Source of the DNA: Desulforapulum sp034007745
Lineage (GTDB): Bacteria > Desulfobacterota > Desulfobacteria > Desulfobacterales > Desulfobacteraceae
Reading direction: 5' to 3'
DNA: 43,159 nt
Assembly: GCA_034007745.1 (NCBI GenBank)
Contig: JAVEQI010000030.1
Coordinates: 1 to 43,159, forward strand
Shown here: in pieces, positions 23,828-32,215 of the stretch
Layout of the letters: every line of letters starts with the position of its first letter
How positions within the stretch are numbered: the first letter of the stretch is position 1
Program-made: the position numbers and the translations under genes
Notes under the pieces: model-generated
Database searches by the model: none
What the model saw: the letters and a program-made list of their open reading frames with translations, nothing else
What the model was told of the DNA's origin: nothing

Positions 23828-26800
23828 TTACATATTCCGCCTATACTTGCCCCCAACATCAAAAAGAGCCTTGGTAATGGTCCCAAGGGAACAGCACTTG
23901 ACAGTCTCCATGAGTTCGGCAAACACGTTGCCGCCCTCAAGGGCCGTCTTCTGGAGCTTCACAACTGCATCCGAAGCGGCCTTGCCATGTTTCTCCTTAA
24001 AGGCTGCAAGGCGTTTCAGCTGGTCGTCCTTCTGGTCGTTGGTGGCCCTGGAGAGCTCCAGGCAGGACATGATCTCGTCGTAATTGGCATCGGGATCCTG
24101 GAAGGTGTTGACCCCCACAATGGGAAGGTCACCCGAATGCTTTCTAAGCTCATAGTACATTGATTCTTCCTGGATTTTGCCCCGCTGATATCCAGACTCC
24201 ATGGCGCCGAGCACCCCTCCCCTTTCCGTGATTCTGTCAAAGGCATTCAAAACGGCCTCTTCCACAAGATCTGTGAGTTCGTCAACGATGAAGCTGCCCT
24301 GGAGGGGATTTTCGTTCTTGGCAAGGCCCCACTCCCGGTTGATGATGAGCTGGATGGCAAGGGCGCGTCTGACCGATTCCCCGGAAGGAGTGGTGATGGC
24401 CTCGTCAAAGGCGTTGGTGTGGAGGCTGTTGCAGTTGTCGTACACCGCACACAGGGCCTGGAGGGTGGTCCGGATGTCGTTGAACTGGATATCCTGGGCG
24501 TGGAGCGATCGACCCGAGGTCTGGATGTGATACTTGAGCTTCTGGGAACCTTCCTTGCCCTTGTAGAGGTAACGCATGGCAATGGACCAGATCCTTCTGG
24601 CCACCCTTCCCATGACCGTGTATTCGGGCTCCATGCCGTTGGAAAAGAAAAACGACAGAGACGGGGCAAAGCTGTCAATATCCATGCCCCGGGAGAGATA
24701 ATACTCCACATAGGTGAACCCGTTGGCCAGGGTCAAGGCAAGCTGGGTAATGGGGTTGGCGCCTGCCTCTGCGATGTGGTAGCCGGAGATGGAGACTGAG
24801 TAGAAGTTTTTGACGGCGTTATCGATGAAATACTGCTGGATATCCCCCATCATCTTCAGGGCAAACTCAATGGAAAAAATGCAGGTGTTCTGGCCCTGGT
24901 CCTCTTTTAAAATGTCGGCCTGGACCGTTCCCCTGACCGATGAAATTGCGTATTGACGAACCTCGGCAGCCTCTTCCGGGGAGGGCTCCCTGCCCTTTTC
25001 TTTGCGGAACTTGTCCATCTGCTGGTCAATGGCCGTGTTCATGAACATGGCAAGCATCATGGGGGCCGGACCGTTGATGGTCATGGACACGGAGGTGTTG
25101 GGCGAACAAAGGTCAAACCCGCTGTAGAGGACCTTTACATCGTCAAGGGTGCAGATGCTCACCCCGGAGGTGCCGATCTTGCCGTAGATGTCGGGGCGGG
25201 TGTCGGGATCCTGGCCGTAGAGGGTCACCGAATCAAACGCTGTTGAGAGCCGCTTTGCAGGGTAGCTTGCCGATACCATCCGGAACCGCTTGTTGGTATC
25301 GGCAGGACCGCCCTCGCCGGCAAACATCCTGGTGGGATCCTCGTCCACCCGCTTCAGGGGGAAGACACCGGCGGTGTAAGGAAATCTGCCCGGTACGTTC
25401 TCCTTTCGCATCCATTTGAACAGTTCCCCTGGATCCTTGTATTTGGGGATGCACACCTTGGGGATTTTCGAGTGGCAGAGGGACACGGTTGAAAGGGGAA
25501 GACGTATTTCCTTTCCCCTGACCGTGTAGGAAAACTCATCCTGGTGGTATGCCCGGTTGATTCCATCCCACTGGGAGATCAGATCGTCCGTTTCACGATC
25601 TATCTTTTCGCCTGCCTCCTCAATGGAGCGCTTGAAGATCTCCACCATGGCACTGATATCGTCAGCCCCGGCATCGTCGGCCAGGGCCTTTTTGATCTCT
25701 TTTTCCGTTTCCTCGAGGTGCCATCGTTTTCGAAGGGCATCTGCCTGCTCGTCGGTCTTCGTGTGATAGACCCTGACTGTTTTCGCAATCTCGGCGAGAT
25801 AGCGGGTCCTTTCCGACGGAATGATGATGGTTTTTGAGGTCGAGATCTTGGTGTCGCTCCTTTCAAGGGCAGATTCGTATACCACCCCCTTTTTCCGGGC
25901 AAGAAGATCCAGAATGGAATGGTAAAATGCCGTGACCCCGTCGTCGTTAAACTTGGAGGCGATGGTTCCGAATACTGGAAGATCGCCAGGGTCCATATCC
26001 CACGCCTTTCTGTTCCTCTGGACCTGTTTTCGAACATCCCTGAGGGCGTCTTCGCTGCCCCTTTTTTCAAACTTGTTGATGACCACGATATCTGCGTAGT
26101 CGAGCATGTCTATCTTCTCAAGCTGGGAAGGGGCACCAAATTCTGAGGTCATCACATACACGGAAATATCCACAAGATCGATGATCCTGGAATCGCCCTG
26201 GCCGATGCCTGCTGTTTCCACAAGGATGATGTCGTAGCCTGCGGCCTTGACAACCTCAATGGCCTCGCCAAGGGAGGGCGGAAGCTCGGAGTGGGCCTCC
26301 CTTGTGGCAAGGGACCGCATGTAGACCCTTCCTGTCTCGATGGAATTCATGCGGATTCTATCGCCAAGTAGAGCCCCCCCGGTCTTTCTCCTTGAGGGAT
26401 CGCAGCTCAAAATGGCAATATTGACATCCTTCAGGTCCATGAGCATCCTGAGAACTATCTCATCGGTGAGGGATGATTTACCGGCACCCCCCGTCCCGGT
26501 AAGACCTATTACCGGCGGATTTACATCACCCCTGAGCTCGGCAAGTTTTTCAAGGATTCCCCCGAGGGACCCGTCGTTTAGATTCTTGGCGCTCTGAACC
26601 GCAGTAATGAAATTTGCCGTTACATACTTTTCGTCAACGGTAAGCCTTCCATAGTCAAGGCCTTCAAAATTCACAGTGGAAAAATCCATCTTTTGAATCT
26701 GGTCGTTGATGATGCCCTGAAGGCCCATTTTGGCACCATCATCCGGAGAATAGATCCTGGTGACGCCATAGTTGTGGAGGTCCTTCATCTCTTCAGGCAC

Positions 26801-27118
26801 GATCACCCCGCCGCCGCCGCCAAACACCTTAATGTGGGAGGCGTTCTTCTCCCGCAGCAGATCCACCATATACTTGAAGAACTCAACATGACCACCCTGG
26901 TAGCTTGAAACGGCAATACCCTGGGCATCCTCTTCAATGGCGGCCGCAACCACTTCCCCGGCCGAACGGTTGTGACCGATATGAATCACCTCTACACCCG
27001 AATCCTGAAGCATCCTCCGCATGATGTTTATGGATGCATCGTGACCGTCAAAAAGAGAGGTGGCGGTAACGACCCGCACGGCATTTTCAGCCCTGTAAAT
27101 GTCTGTTATCTGGTCCAT
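23828..27118 (-). CDS. icmF: Fused isobutyryl-CoA mutase with G-protein chaperone domain
   Basis: A B12-dependent radical isomerase interconverting isobutyryl-CoA and n-butyryl-CoA. The 1096 residues run in IcmF order: B12-binding domain (DGHDAS with ligand His26, then GGGG near 100), MeaI-type GTPase (P-loop GTGGAGKSS, Lys214; NKFEKR near 348), linker, and TIM-barrel mutase from about 560. Residues aligned with the substrate-selecting pair are Phe599 (TRMFAGEGG) and Gln743 (QGQNTCIF). This is the isobutyryl pair, not the Tyr/Arg of methylmalonyl-CoA mutase. AAAGGAGATAA precedes the ATG. The GTPase domain would guard and reload the cofactor. Confidence 0.94.
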   Translation of the reverse strand: MDQITDIYRAENAVRVVTATSLFDGHDASINIMRRMLQDSGVEVIHIGHNRSAGEVVAAAIEEDAQGIAVSSYQGGHVEFFKYMVDLLREKNASHIKVFGGGGGVIVPEEMKDLHNYGVTRIYSPDDGAKMGLQGIINDQIQKMDFSTVNFEGLDYGRLTVDEKYVTANFITAVQSAKNLNDGSLGGILEKLAELRGDVNPPVIGLTGTGGAGKSSLTDEIVLRMLMDLKDVNIAILSCDPSRRKTGGALLGDRIRMNSIETGRVYMRSLATREAHSELPPSLGEAIEVVKAAGYDIILVETAGIGQGDSRIIDLVDISVYVMTSEFGAPSQLEKIDMLDYADIVVINKFEKRGSEDALRDVRKQVQRNRKAWDMDPGDLPVFGTIASKFNDDGVTAFYHSILDLLARKKGVVYESALERSDTKISTSKTIIIPSERTRYLAEIAKTVRVYHTKTDEQADALRKRWHLEETEKEIKKALADDAGADDISAMVEIFKRSIEEAGEKIDRETDDLISQWDGINRAYHQDEFSYTVRGKEIRLPLSTVSLCHSKIPKVCIPKYKDPGELFKWMRKENVPGRFPYTAGVFPLKRVDEDPTRMFAGEGGPADTNKRFRMVSASYPAKRLSTAFDSVTLYGQDPDTRPDIYGKIGTSGVSICTLDDVKVLYSGFDLCSPNTSVSMTINGPAPMMLAMFMNTAIDQQMDKFRKEKGREPSPEEAAEVRQYAISSVRGTVQADILKEDQGQNTCIFSIEFALKMMGDIQQYFIDNAVKNFYSVSISGYHIAEAGANPITQLALTLANGFTYVEYYLSRGMDIDSFAPSLSFFFSNGMEPEYTVMGRVARRIWSIAMRYLYKGKEGSQKLKYHIQTSGRSLHAQDIQFNDIRTTLQALCAVYDNCNSLHTNAFDEAITTPSGESVRRALAIQLIINREWGLAKNENPLQGSFIVDELTDLVEEAVLNAFDRITERGGVLGAMESGYQRGKIQEESMYYELRKHSGDLPIVGVNTFQDPDANYDEIMSCLELSRATNDQKDDQLKRLAAFKEKHGKAASDAVVKLQKTALEGGNVFAELMETVKCCSLGTITKALFDVGGKYRRNM

Positions 27119-27171
27119 TTTATCTCCTTTTTGTATATTTGGTCTGGGGGGTCAAAACCCCTTACCCCATT

Positions 27172-27248
27172 TTAGCTGTTAGCTCTTAGCTGTTAGCTCT
27201 TAGCTCTTAGCTTTTAGCTAACGGCTAACGGCTAACCGCTAACAGCTA
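27172..27248. repeat. Longest strand-switching heptad array (about 77 bp)
   Basis: Six TTAGCTN units (TTAGCTG, TTAGCTC, TTAGCTG, TTAGCTC, TTAGCTC, TTAGCTT) are followed by inverse-orientation units (GCTAACG, GCTAACG, GCTAACC, GCTAACA). The two halves can pair as a hairpin. It lies between tetR and icmF. I see no gene in it. Confidence 0.85.
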
Positions 27249-27255
27249 TTTATTT

Positions 27256-27909
27256 TCAGGCAAGCAAGCGCCCAAGAACAAAATCAGTCTGAAAGTCTAT
27301 GTATTGGTCAAGGGTGAAGTGCCGCGCAAGATCCCAACGTCTGAAACCCCACATGTGCCCAAGAACAGAAATGTTGTGGGCAAGCATGGTAACAGTTTCT
27401 GCAGGTATCTGAGGGAAATCCCCTTTGCCCGACAGTTCCTGAATCACCTGAACAAATATATCCGTAATCCTGAGCTCATTTTCAAGGACCCGAGCCTGCC
27501 ATTTTTTTGGAAGGAACTGGGTCACCTGGTACATGAGAAGCACATGGTCAGACATGGAATCGCATACGATAAAATACTCCCGGATCACCTCGGCCAGGGT
27601 CTGTTTTCCACGCACCTCGCCGGAGAGAGTCTCCTCTACGGCCCTCTCCACCTCTGAATGGATCGCCTCGCACACAAGATAAAGCACATCCTCCTTGGAC
27701 CCCACATATTCGTACAGGCTCCCAATGGAAAACCCCGCAGCCTTTGCGATCATCCTGGTGGTGGTCTTGTGGTAGCCGTGCTCCACAAAGAGATGCACAG
27801 TTGAATCAACGATCTGACGTCTTCTTTCAAGCACAAGTTCAGGATTTTTTATCTGGGTCGGAACTCCGGCCTGACTTTTCCTTGATTTTATGGTATCTTC
27901 TTTTTTCAA
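27256..27909 (-). CDS. TetR-family transcriptional regulator
   Basis: A 217-residue repressor-type protein. The N-terminal helix-turn-helix spans about 30-75, with TTTRMIAKAAGFSIGSLYEY and a following VGSKEDVLYLV; the C-terminal ligand domain is helical and variable. A TTG start at 27909, with AGAGGGG 11 nt upstream, fits the domain. It is probably co-transcribed with icmF. Two matching near-palindromic sites, one in its own promoter region and one at the divergent acyl-CoA dehydrogenase promoter, suggest it controls both units. An acyl-CoA effector is likely by analogy with other TetR regulators of fatty and branched-acid catabolism. Confidence 0.88.
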   Translation of the reverse strand: MKKEDTIKSRKSQAGVPTQIKNPELVLERRRQIVDSTVHLFVEHGYHKTTTRMIAKAAGFSIGSLYEYVGSKEDVLYLVCEAIHSEVERAVEETLSGEVRGKQTLAEVIREYFIVCDSMSDHVLLMYQVTQFLPKKWQARVLENELRITDIFVQVIQELSGKGDFPQIPAETVTMLAHNISVLGHMWGFRRWDLARHFTLDQYIDFQTDFVLGRLLA

Positions 27910-27957
27910 ACTCCAACTATCCCCTCTTATGTGTTAAGCATTAATGCCCGGTCAAAT

Positions 27958-27975
27958 TGAACGAGCGCTCGGTCA
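27958..27975 (-). promoter_or_regulatory. Likely TetR operator O1, in the tetR-icmF promoter region
   Basis: TGAACGAGCGCTCGGTCA is an 18-bp palindrome with one mismatched pair. On the minus strand a TTGACA (28012-28007) and a weak -10 (TATTTC, 17 bp on) lie just upstream, so the site covers the region right after the start of transcription. The same core recurs at 28364. Confidence 0.7.
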
Positions 27976-28036
27976 TATATTTTGAAATACATGAGCCAGC
28001 CCTTATTGTCAAGTTTAACAAAATCAAAATACCTGA

Positions 28037-28306
28037 CAGCAGTTCTAATTTTGACTTTCTTCTTTAGGCGTCAGCCAGTATCACCTTGCTGAACGAAGAA
28101 AGTCGGGGGATTTTCAGCCAGGACAAACCCAAACCGCAAAAACTCGGTCGTGCCTCCCTCAGCTCACCCACCTGCTGCGTTGCTTCACAAAGCTAAAATC
28201 CTCACGTACAACAGTACGCTCCGGTTTCAGCTTTGCTCGCGCCTTGCATCTGGGCAAGTTTTCATCCAAACACGGGTTTTCGGTCACCCACTAATTGAAA
28301 TTGCTG
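28037..28306 (+). mobile_element. Mosaic MITE-like element, copy C (270 bp)
   Basis: Left end CAGCAGTTCTAATTTTGAC, inverted right end CAGCAATTTCAATTAGTG. Its left half equals that of copy A (TTTAGGCGTCAGCCAGTATC ... CAGGACAAACCC) and its right half equals the hairpin module of copy B. The join at CCTCCCTCAGCTCACCC shows a recombination junction. It sits between the two divergent promoters. Confidence 0.75.
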
Positions 28307-28323
28307 AATACCTGAAAAACCAT

Positions 28324-28351
28324 TTGACAAATTTGAATCATTAAATATAGT
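28324..28351 (+). promoter_or_regulatory. Sigma-70-like promoter of the acyl-CoA dehydrogenase operon
   Basis: TTGACA (28324-28329), a 16-bp spacer and TATAGT (28346-28351). Transcription would start near 28358, immediately before operator O2. It lies 18 bp after the end of MITE-like copy C. Confidence 0.65.
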
Positions 28352-28363
28352 ATCGTCACAAGT

Positions 28364-28381
28364 AGACTGAGCGCTCGTTCG
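28364..28381 (+). promoter_or_regulatory. Likely TetR operator O2
   Basis: AGACTGAGCGCTCGTTCG shares the GAGCGCTC core and the GCTCGTTC half with operator O1 at 27958. Its left half is more degenerate. Its position just after the predicted transcription start fits repression of the rightward operon. Confidence 0.65.
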
Positions 28382-28427
28382 GTTAGGTTTTCATAAAAAA
28401 CAACCAAGATGATAAGGAGGAGGCAGG

Positions 28428-29576
28428 GTGGATTTTGACCTTAGTAAAGAGCAAAACATGATCCGCAAAGAGGTGAGAAAATTTGCCCAGAAGGAGATTG
28501 CCCCCATCGCAGGAGAGCTTGACGAAAACGAAGAGTTTTCCGTTGAGCTGACCCAGAAGATGGGAGAGATCGGTCTTTTTGGCATGTTTGTATCCGAAGC
28601 GTATGGGGGGCAGGGCATGGATTACCTTTCCTACATCATTGCCGTTGAGGAGATCGCAAGAATTGACGGTTCCCAGGCTGCGACCATTGCCGCAGGAAAT
28701 TCCCTTGGGATCGGCCCCCTCTACTATTTTGGAACTGAAGAGCAGAAACAACGATACCTGCCGCCCCTGTGCCGGGGGGAAAAGTTATGGGGCTTTGGAC
28801 TTACAGAACCCACGGCTGGCTCCGATGCCGGAGGTTCAAAGACAACGGCCCTGGAGGACGGCGACGACTGGGTCATCAACGGCTCAAAGATATTCATCAC
28901 CAATGCAGCCTGCGACATGACCCTTGGTGTCACGGTCCAGGCCAAGACCGGAGTCAGGGAAAACGGCAAACCCGAATACACCTGTTTCATCGTGGAGGCA
29001 GGAACAAAGGGCTTCAAGGCAGTTCCCATGCACAGGAAAATGATGTGGCGGGCATCCAACACGGCCGAACTCTACTTTGACGATGTCAGGGTACCAAAGG
29101 AGAACATCCTGGGAAAAAGAGGGGACGGATTCCACCAGATGCTCAAAACCCTGGACGGAGGACGACTCTCCATCGGTGCCATGGGCCTTGGCGGAGCCCA
29201 GGGGGCCTACGACCTAGCCCTTGCCTATGCACGGGAAAGAGAGCAGTTTAATCAGCCCATCTCAAAATTCCAGGCCATTGCCTTTAAACTCGCAGACTGC
29301 GCAATGGAGATCGAATGCGCACGAAACCTCATGTACAAGGCATGCTGGCTCAGAAACAAGGGAAGGGCCTTTGAGCGTGAGGCGGCCATGGCAAAACTTT
29401 ACTGCTCGGAACTCATGGGAAGGGTTGCCAACCATGCAGTCCAGATCCACGGCGGCTACGGCCTGATGAAGGAGTACAACGTGGAACGATTTTACAGGGA
29501 CCAGAAGCTGCTTGACATCGGCGAGGGCACCTCCGAGGTCCAGAGGCTTGTAATTTCAAGGCATATCGGGTGTTAA
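28428..29576 (+). CDS. Acyl-CoA dehydrogenase (short/branched-chain type)
   Basis: A FAD enzyme introducing a 2,3-double bond into acyl-CoA, passing electrons to electron-transfer flavoprotein. The 382-residue protein has FGLTEPTAGSDAG (flavin region) and a C-terminal QIHGGYGLMKEYNVERFYRD, then IGEGTSEVQR. The catalytic base is Glu366 in GEGTS, the position used by short-chain and 2-methyl-branched enzymes. In classical isovaleryl-CoA dehydrogenase that position is non-acidic and the base lies in an earlier helix, where this protein has GGRLS. Context suggests isovaleryl-CoA or another branched substrate. GTG start with AAGGAGGAGG upstream; first gene of the operon. Confidence 0.92.
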   Translation: MDFDLSKEQNMIRKEVRKFAQKEIAPIAGELDENEEFSVELTQKMGEIGLFGMFVSEAYGGQGMDYLSYIIAVEEIARIDGSQAATIAAGNSLGIGPLYYFGTEEQKQRYLPPLCRGEKLWGFGLTEPTAGSDAGGSKTTALEDGDDWVINGSKIFITNAACDMTLGVTVQAKTGVRENGKPEYTCFIVEAGTKGFKAVPMHRKMMWRASNTAELYFDDVRVPKENILGKRGDGFHQMLKTLDGGRLSIGAMGLGGAQGAYDLALAYAREREQFNQPISKFQAIAFKLADCAMEIECARNLMYKACWLRNKGRAFEREAAMAKLYCSELMGRVANHAVQIHGGYGLMKEYNVERFYRDQKLLDIGEGTSEVQRLVISRHIGC

Positions 29577-29674
29577 AACGCAAACATTTACACCTCGAAT
29601 ATTTACGTCAGGGCATATGGGAATGCGGTCAAATCACGGGCCTTAACCATTCTTTTTTTTAGGGGATATACTAA

Positions 29675-31336
29675 ATGAAAAAACCAGAAATCAAAGTCGG
29701 CGAAACAACAATCGGCAACATTGTGGACATCCTGGCAGAAGAATTTGGAGAAAACAGCGGGCTTGAGTACAATTCCCTTGGCATAAAACACAACTTCAGG
29801 GAGTTCAGGGAAGTCTGCAACAGGGTGGCCAAAGGCCTCATGGCCCTTGGAATAAAGCGGGGGGAAAAGATCGCCATCTGGGCCAACAACGTTCCCGAAT
29901 GGGTCTACACCCAGTACGGCAGCGCCCGCATGGGAGCCGTGCTTGTGACTGTCAACACGAGCTACAAGAGTGCTGAGCTTGAATATCTCCTTGAACAGTC
30001 CGACTCAACCACCCTGATCCTCCTAGGCGGTGTAAGGGAACCCGACGAATACATCAAGACCATCAACAAGGTATGCCCGGAGTTGAAAGACACGGAACCG
30101 GGCAAAACCGATTGTAAAAAACTACCCTTCCTCAAAAATCTCATCTATATCGGCAAAGAGCGAGTTCCAGGGATGTACAACTGGGACGATGTAATGGAAA
30201 TGGGCAAGGCAGTATCAGACGAGGAGCTTGAAAAACGACTCGCAACCCTTGAGCCCGACGACGTGATCAACATGCAGTACACCTCCGGCACCACGGGTTT
30301 TCCAAAGGGGGTTATGCTCACCCACACCAACCTCATCGGCAACGCAAAAAGCATGGGTCAGTGCATGAATTTGACGTCAGAAGACGCCATGTGCATACCA
30401 GTTCCCTTTTTCCACTGTTTTGGATGCGTGATCGGGACCATGACCTGCATGGTCTCGGCCGCCACCATGGCACCGGTTGTGGCCTTTAATCCCGTGGATG
30501 TTTTAAAAACCGTGGAGGCGTCCAAATGTACCGCCCTTTTGGGTGTTCCCACCATGTTCATAGCTGAATTAGAAGAGATGAAAAAAAATAAGTATGATAC
30601 CTCCACCCTGAGGACAGGCGTGATGGCAGGCTCCACCTGCCCCATCGAGGTCATGAAACAGGTGATCAAGGAAATGGGGCCAGACGAGATGACCATTGTC
30701 TACGGTCAGACCGAATCATCGCCGGCCATCACCCAGACAAGGGTCAACGACAGCCTGGAGATAAAGACCTCCACTGTGGGCCGTGCGCTTCCCAATGTCG
30801 AAGTCAAAATCGTGGATCCCATCACGGGTACTGAGATGCCAAGGGGCAAACAGGGGGAACTCTGCACAAGGGGCTACCATGTTATGAAGGGCTACTACAA
30901 GATGGAGGAGACCACAAAGAACACAATTGACAAGGACGGCTGGCTCCACACGGGGGATCTTGCCGAAATGGACGAAAACGGCTACTGTAAGATCACCGGC
31001 CGCATGAAGGACCTGATCATCCGGGGTGGTGAAAACATCTCCCCAAAGGAGGTCGAAGATTTCCTCTACACCCACCCCAAGGTCAAGGATGTCCAGGTGG
31101 TGGGCGTTCCAAGCGAAAAATACGGTGAGGAAGTTGCCGCATTTATCCAGGTCAAACCCGGTGATACAGCAACAGCCGAAGAGATCAAAGGGTTTTGCAA
31201 AGATCAGATATCCTATCACAAGATACCCAAGTACATCTTTTTTGTCGATGAATACCCCACCACGGCCAGCGGCAAAATCCAGAAGTATAAGCTCAGGGAT
31301 ACGGCAGCTGAAAAACTTGCAGAAAAGAGCGATTAG
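29675..31336 (+). CDS. AMP-forming acyl-CoA synthetase
   Basis: Activates a carboxylic acid to its CoA ester via an acyl-adenylate. The 553-residue ANL-superfamily protein has the P-loop YTSGTTGFPKGVMLTH (202-217), then YGQTESSP (A5), GWLHTGDLAEMDENGY (A7), GRMKDLIIRGGENISP (A8) and the catalytic Lys in SGKIQKYKLRD (A10). Medium-chain/branched specificity is inferred from its place between the dehydrogenase and methylglutaconyl-CoA-hydratase-like genes; isovalerate is a natural candidate. The TAG stop is inside the following heptad array. Confidence 0.9.
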   Translation: MKKPEIKVGETTIGNIVDILAEEFGENSGLEYNSLGIKHNFREFREVCNRVAKGLMALGIKRGEKIAIWANNVPEWVYTQYGSARMGAVLVTVNTSYKSAELEYLLEQSDSTTLILLGGVREPDEYIKTINKVCPELKDTEPGKTDCKKLPFLKNLIYIGKERVPGMYNWDDVMEMGKAVSDEELEKRLATLEPDDVINMQYTSGTTGFPKGVMLTHTNLIGNAKSMGQCMNLTSEDAMCIPVPFFHCFGCVIGTMTCMVSAATMAPVVAFNPVDVLKTVEASKCTALLGVPTMFIAELEEMKKNKYDTSTLRTGVMAGSTCPIEVMKQVIKEMGPDEMTIVYGQTESSPAITQTRVNDSLEIKTSTVGRALPNVEVKIVDPITGTEMPRGKQGELCTRGYHVMKGYYKMEETTKNTIDKDGWLHTGDLAEMDENGYCKITGRMKDLIIRGGENISPKEVEDFLYTHPKVKDVQVVGVPSEKYGEEVAAFIQVKPGDTATAEEIKGFCKDQISYHKIPKYIFFVDEYPTTASGKIQKYKLRDTAAEKLAEKSD

Positions 31337-31402
31337 CTGTTAGCTATTAGCGATTAGCTACTGACATCTAATCGCTAACGGCTAAAAACTAACAACCAAC
31401 AA
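31331..31402 (+). repeat. Heptad array between ligase and crotonase genes
   Basis: GATTAGC, TGTTAGC, TATTAGC, GATTAGC, then inverse units ATCGCTAACGGCTAAAAAC. It begins inside the last codon and stop of the ligase gene. It interrupts an otherwise tight operon. Confidence 0.75.
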
Positions 31403-31426
31403 CTAATCGGAGTAAAAAATACGCCT

Positions 31427-32212
31427 ATGACCAGCAACGATCTAATTTTAAGACAAGAAAGGCCCGGAATTGCTATCCTGACCCTGAACCGGCCCCAGGC
31501 GATGAATTCTCTCAACTTTGCCATGCTCAATGAGCTGAGCTGTGCCGTGGACGACCTTACGTTCCGGGACGACATCCGGTGCCTGATCATCACGGGTACG
31601 GGGGATCGCGCCTTTTGTGCAGGTGCGGATTTAAAAGAGCGGGCCACCCTGTCCCAGAATGAGGTAAAGCGATTCATCCTGACCATCAGAAACCTTTTAA
31701 CCTCCATCCAGAACTTCAGTAAACCGGTTATCGCGGCCGTCAACGGCATAGCCCTTGGCGGAGGGACAGAACTTGCCCTAGCTTCCGACATCAGAATCGC
31801 CGCAGCAACGGCCGTCATGGGACTCACAGAAACAAGGCTTGCAATCATTCCCGGCGGCGGTGGCACCCAGCGACTTCCAAGGATAATAGGGGTTGCCAAG
31901 GCAAAGGAGCTGATCTTCACCGGCCGCAGGGTGGATGCCAAAGAGGCCCTTGACATAGGCCTTGTAAACCAGACCTGTGAGCCTAAGGACCTTCTCGACC
32001 AATGCCTCGCCATGGCCGAGATGATCAGGGAAACCGGCCCCATTGCCGTTGAAATGGCCAAGTACGCCATCAACCAGGGGATAGAGACCGATCTTGCAAC
32101 GGGTCTTGCCATTGAATCAAACGCCTACCGGGTCACCATTCCAACCGAAGACAGGGTCGAAGGGCTGACCGCCTTCAGGGAAAAACGCAAGCCGGTCTAC
32201 AGAGGGGTATAA
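31427..32212 (+). CDS. Enoyl-CoA hydratase, methylglutaconyl-CoA hydratase-like
   Basis: A crotonase-fold hydratase of 261 residues with both catalytic glutamates in place: Glu115 (GGGTELALASD) and Glu135 (GLTETRLAIIPGGGG). The oxyanion-hole strand is FCAGADLKERA. The ADLKERA and GLTETRLAIIPGGGGTQRLPR runs resemble AUH/LiuC-type 3-methylglutaconyl-CoA hydratases. Its neighbours (carboxyltransferase and HMG-CoA-lyase-like genes) support that step of leucine/isovalerate oxidation. It ends 3 bp before the carboxyltransferase start. Confidence 0.85.
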   Translation: MTSNDLILRQERPGIAILTLNRPQAMNSLNFAMLNELSCAVDDLTFRDDIRCLIITGTGDRAFCAGADLKERATLSQNEVKRFILTIRNLLTSIQNFSKPVIAAVNGIALGGGTELALASDIRIAAATAVMGLTETRLAIIPGGGGTQRLPRIIGVAKAKELIFTGRRVDAKEALDIGLVNQTCEPKDLLDQCLAMAEMIRETGPIAVEMAKYAINQGIETDLATGLAIESNAYRVTIPTEDRVEGLTAFREKRKPVYRGV

Positions 32213-32215
32213 ACT

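Noticed and set aside
23828..27118. Methylmalonyl-CoA mutase
   Set aside because: The fused B12-GTPase-mutase order and the Phe599/Gln743 pair fit isobutyryl-CoA mutase; methylmalonyl-CoA mutase has Tyr/Arg at these sites.
27172..27248. Possible CRISPR array from short regular repeats
   Set aside because: Units are 7 bp with no unique spacers and switch strand midway; no cas genes are present.
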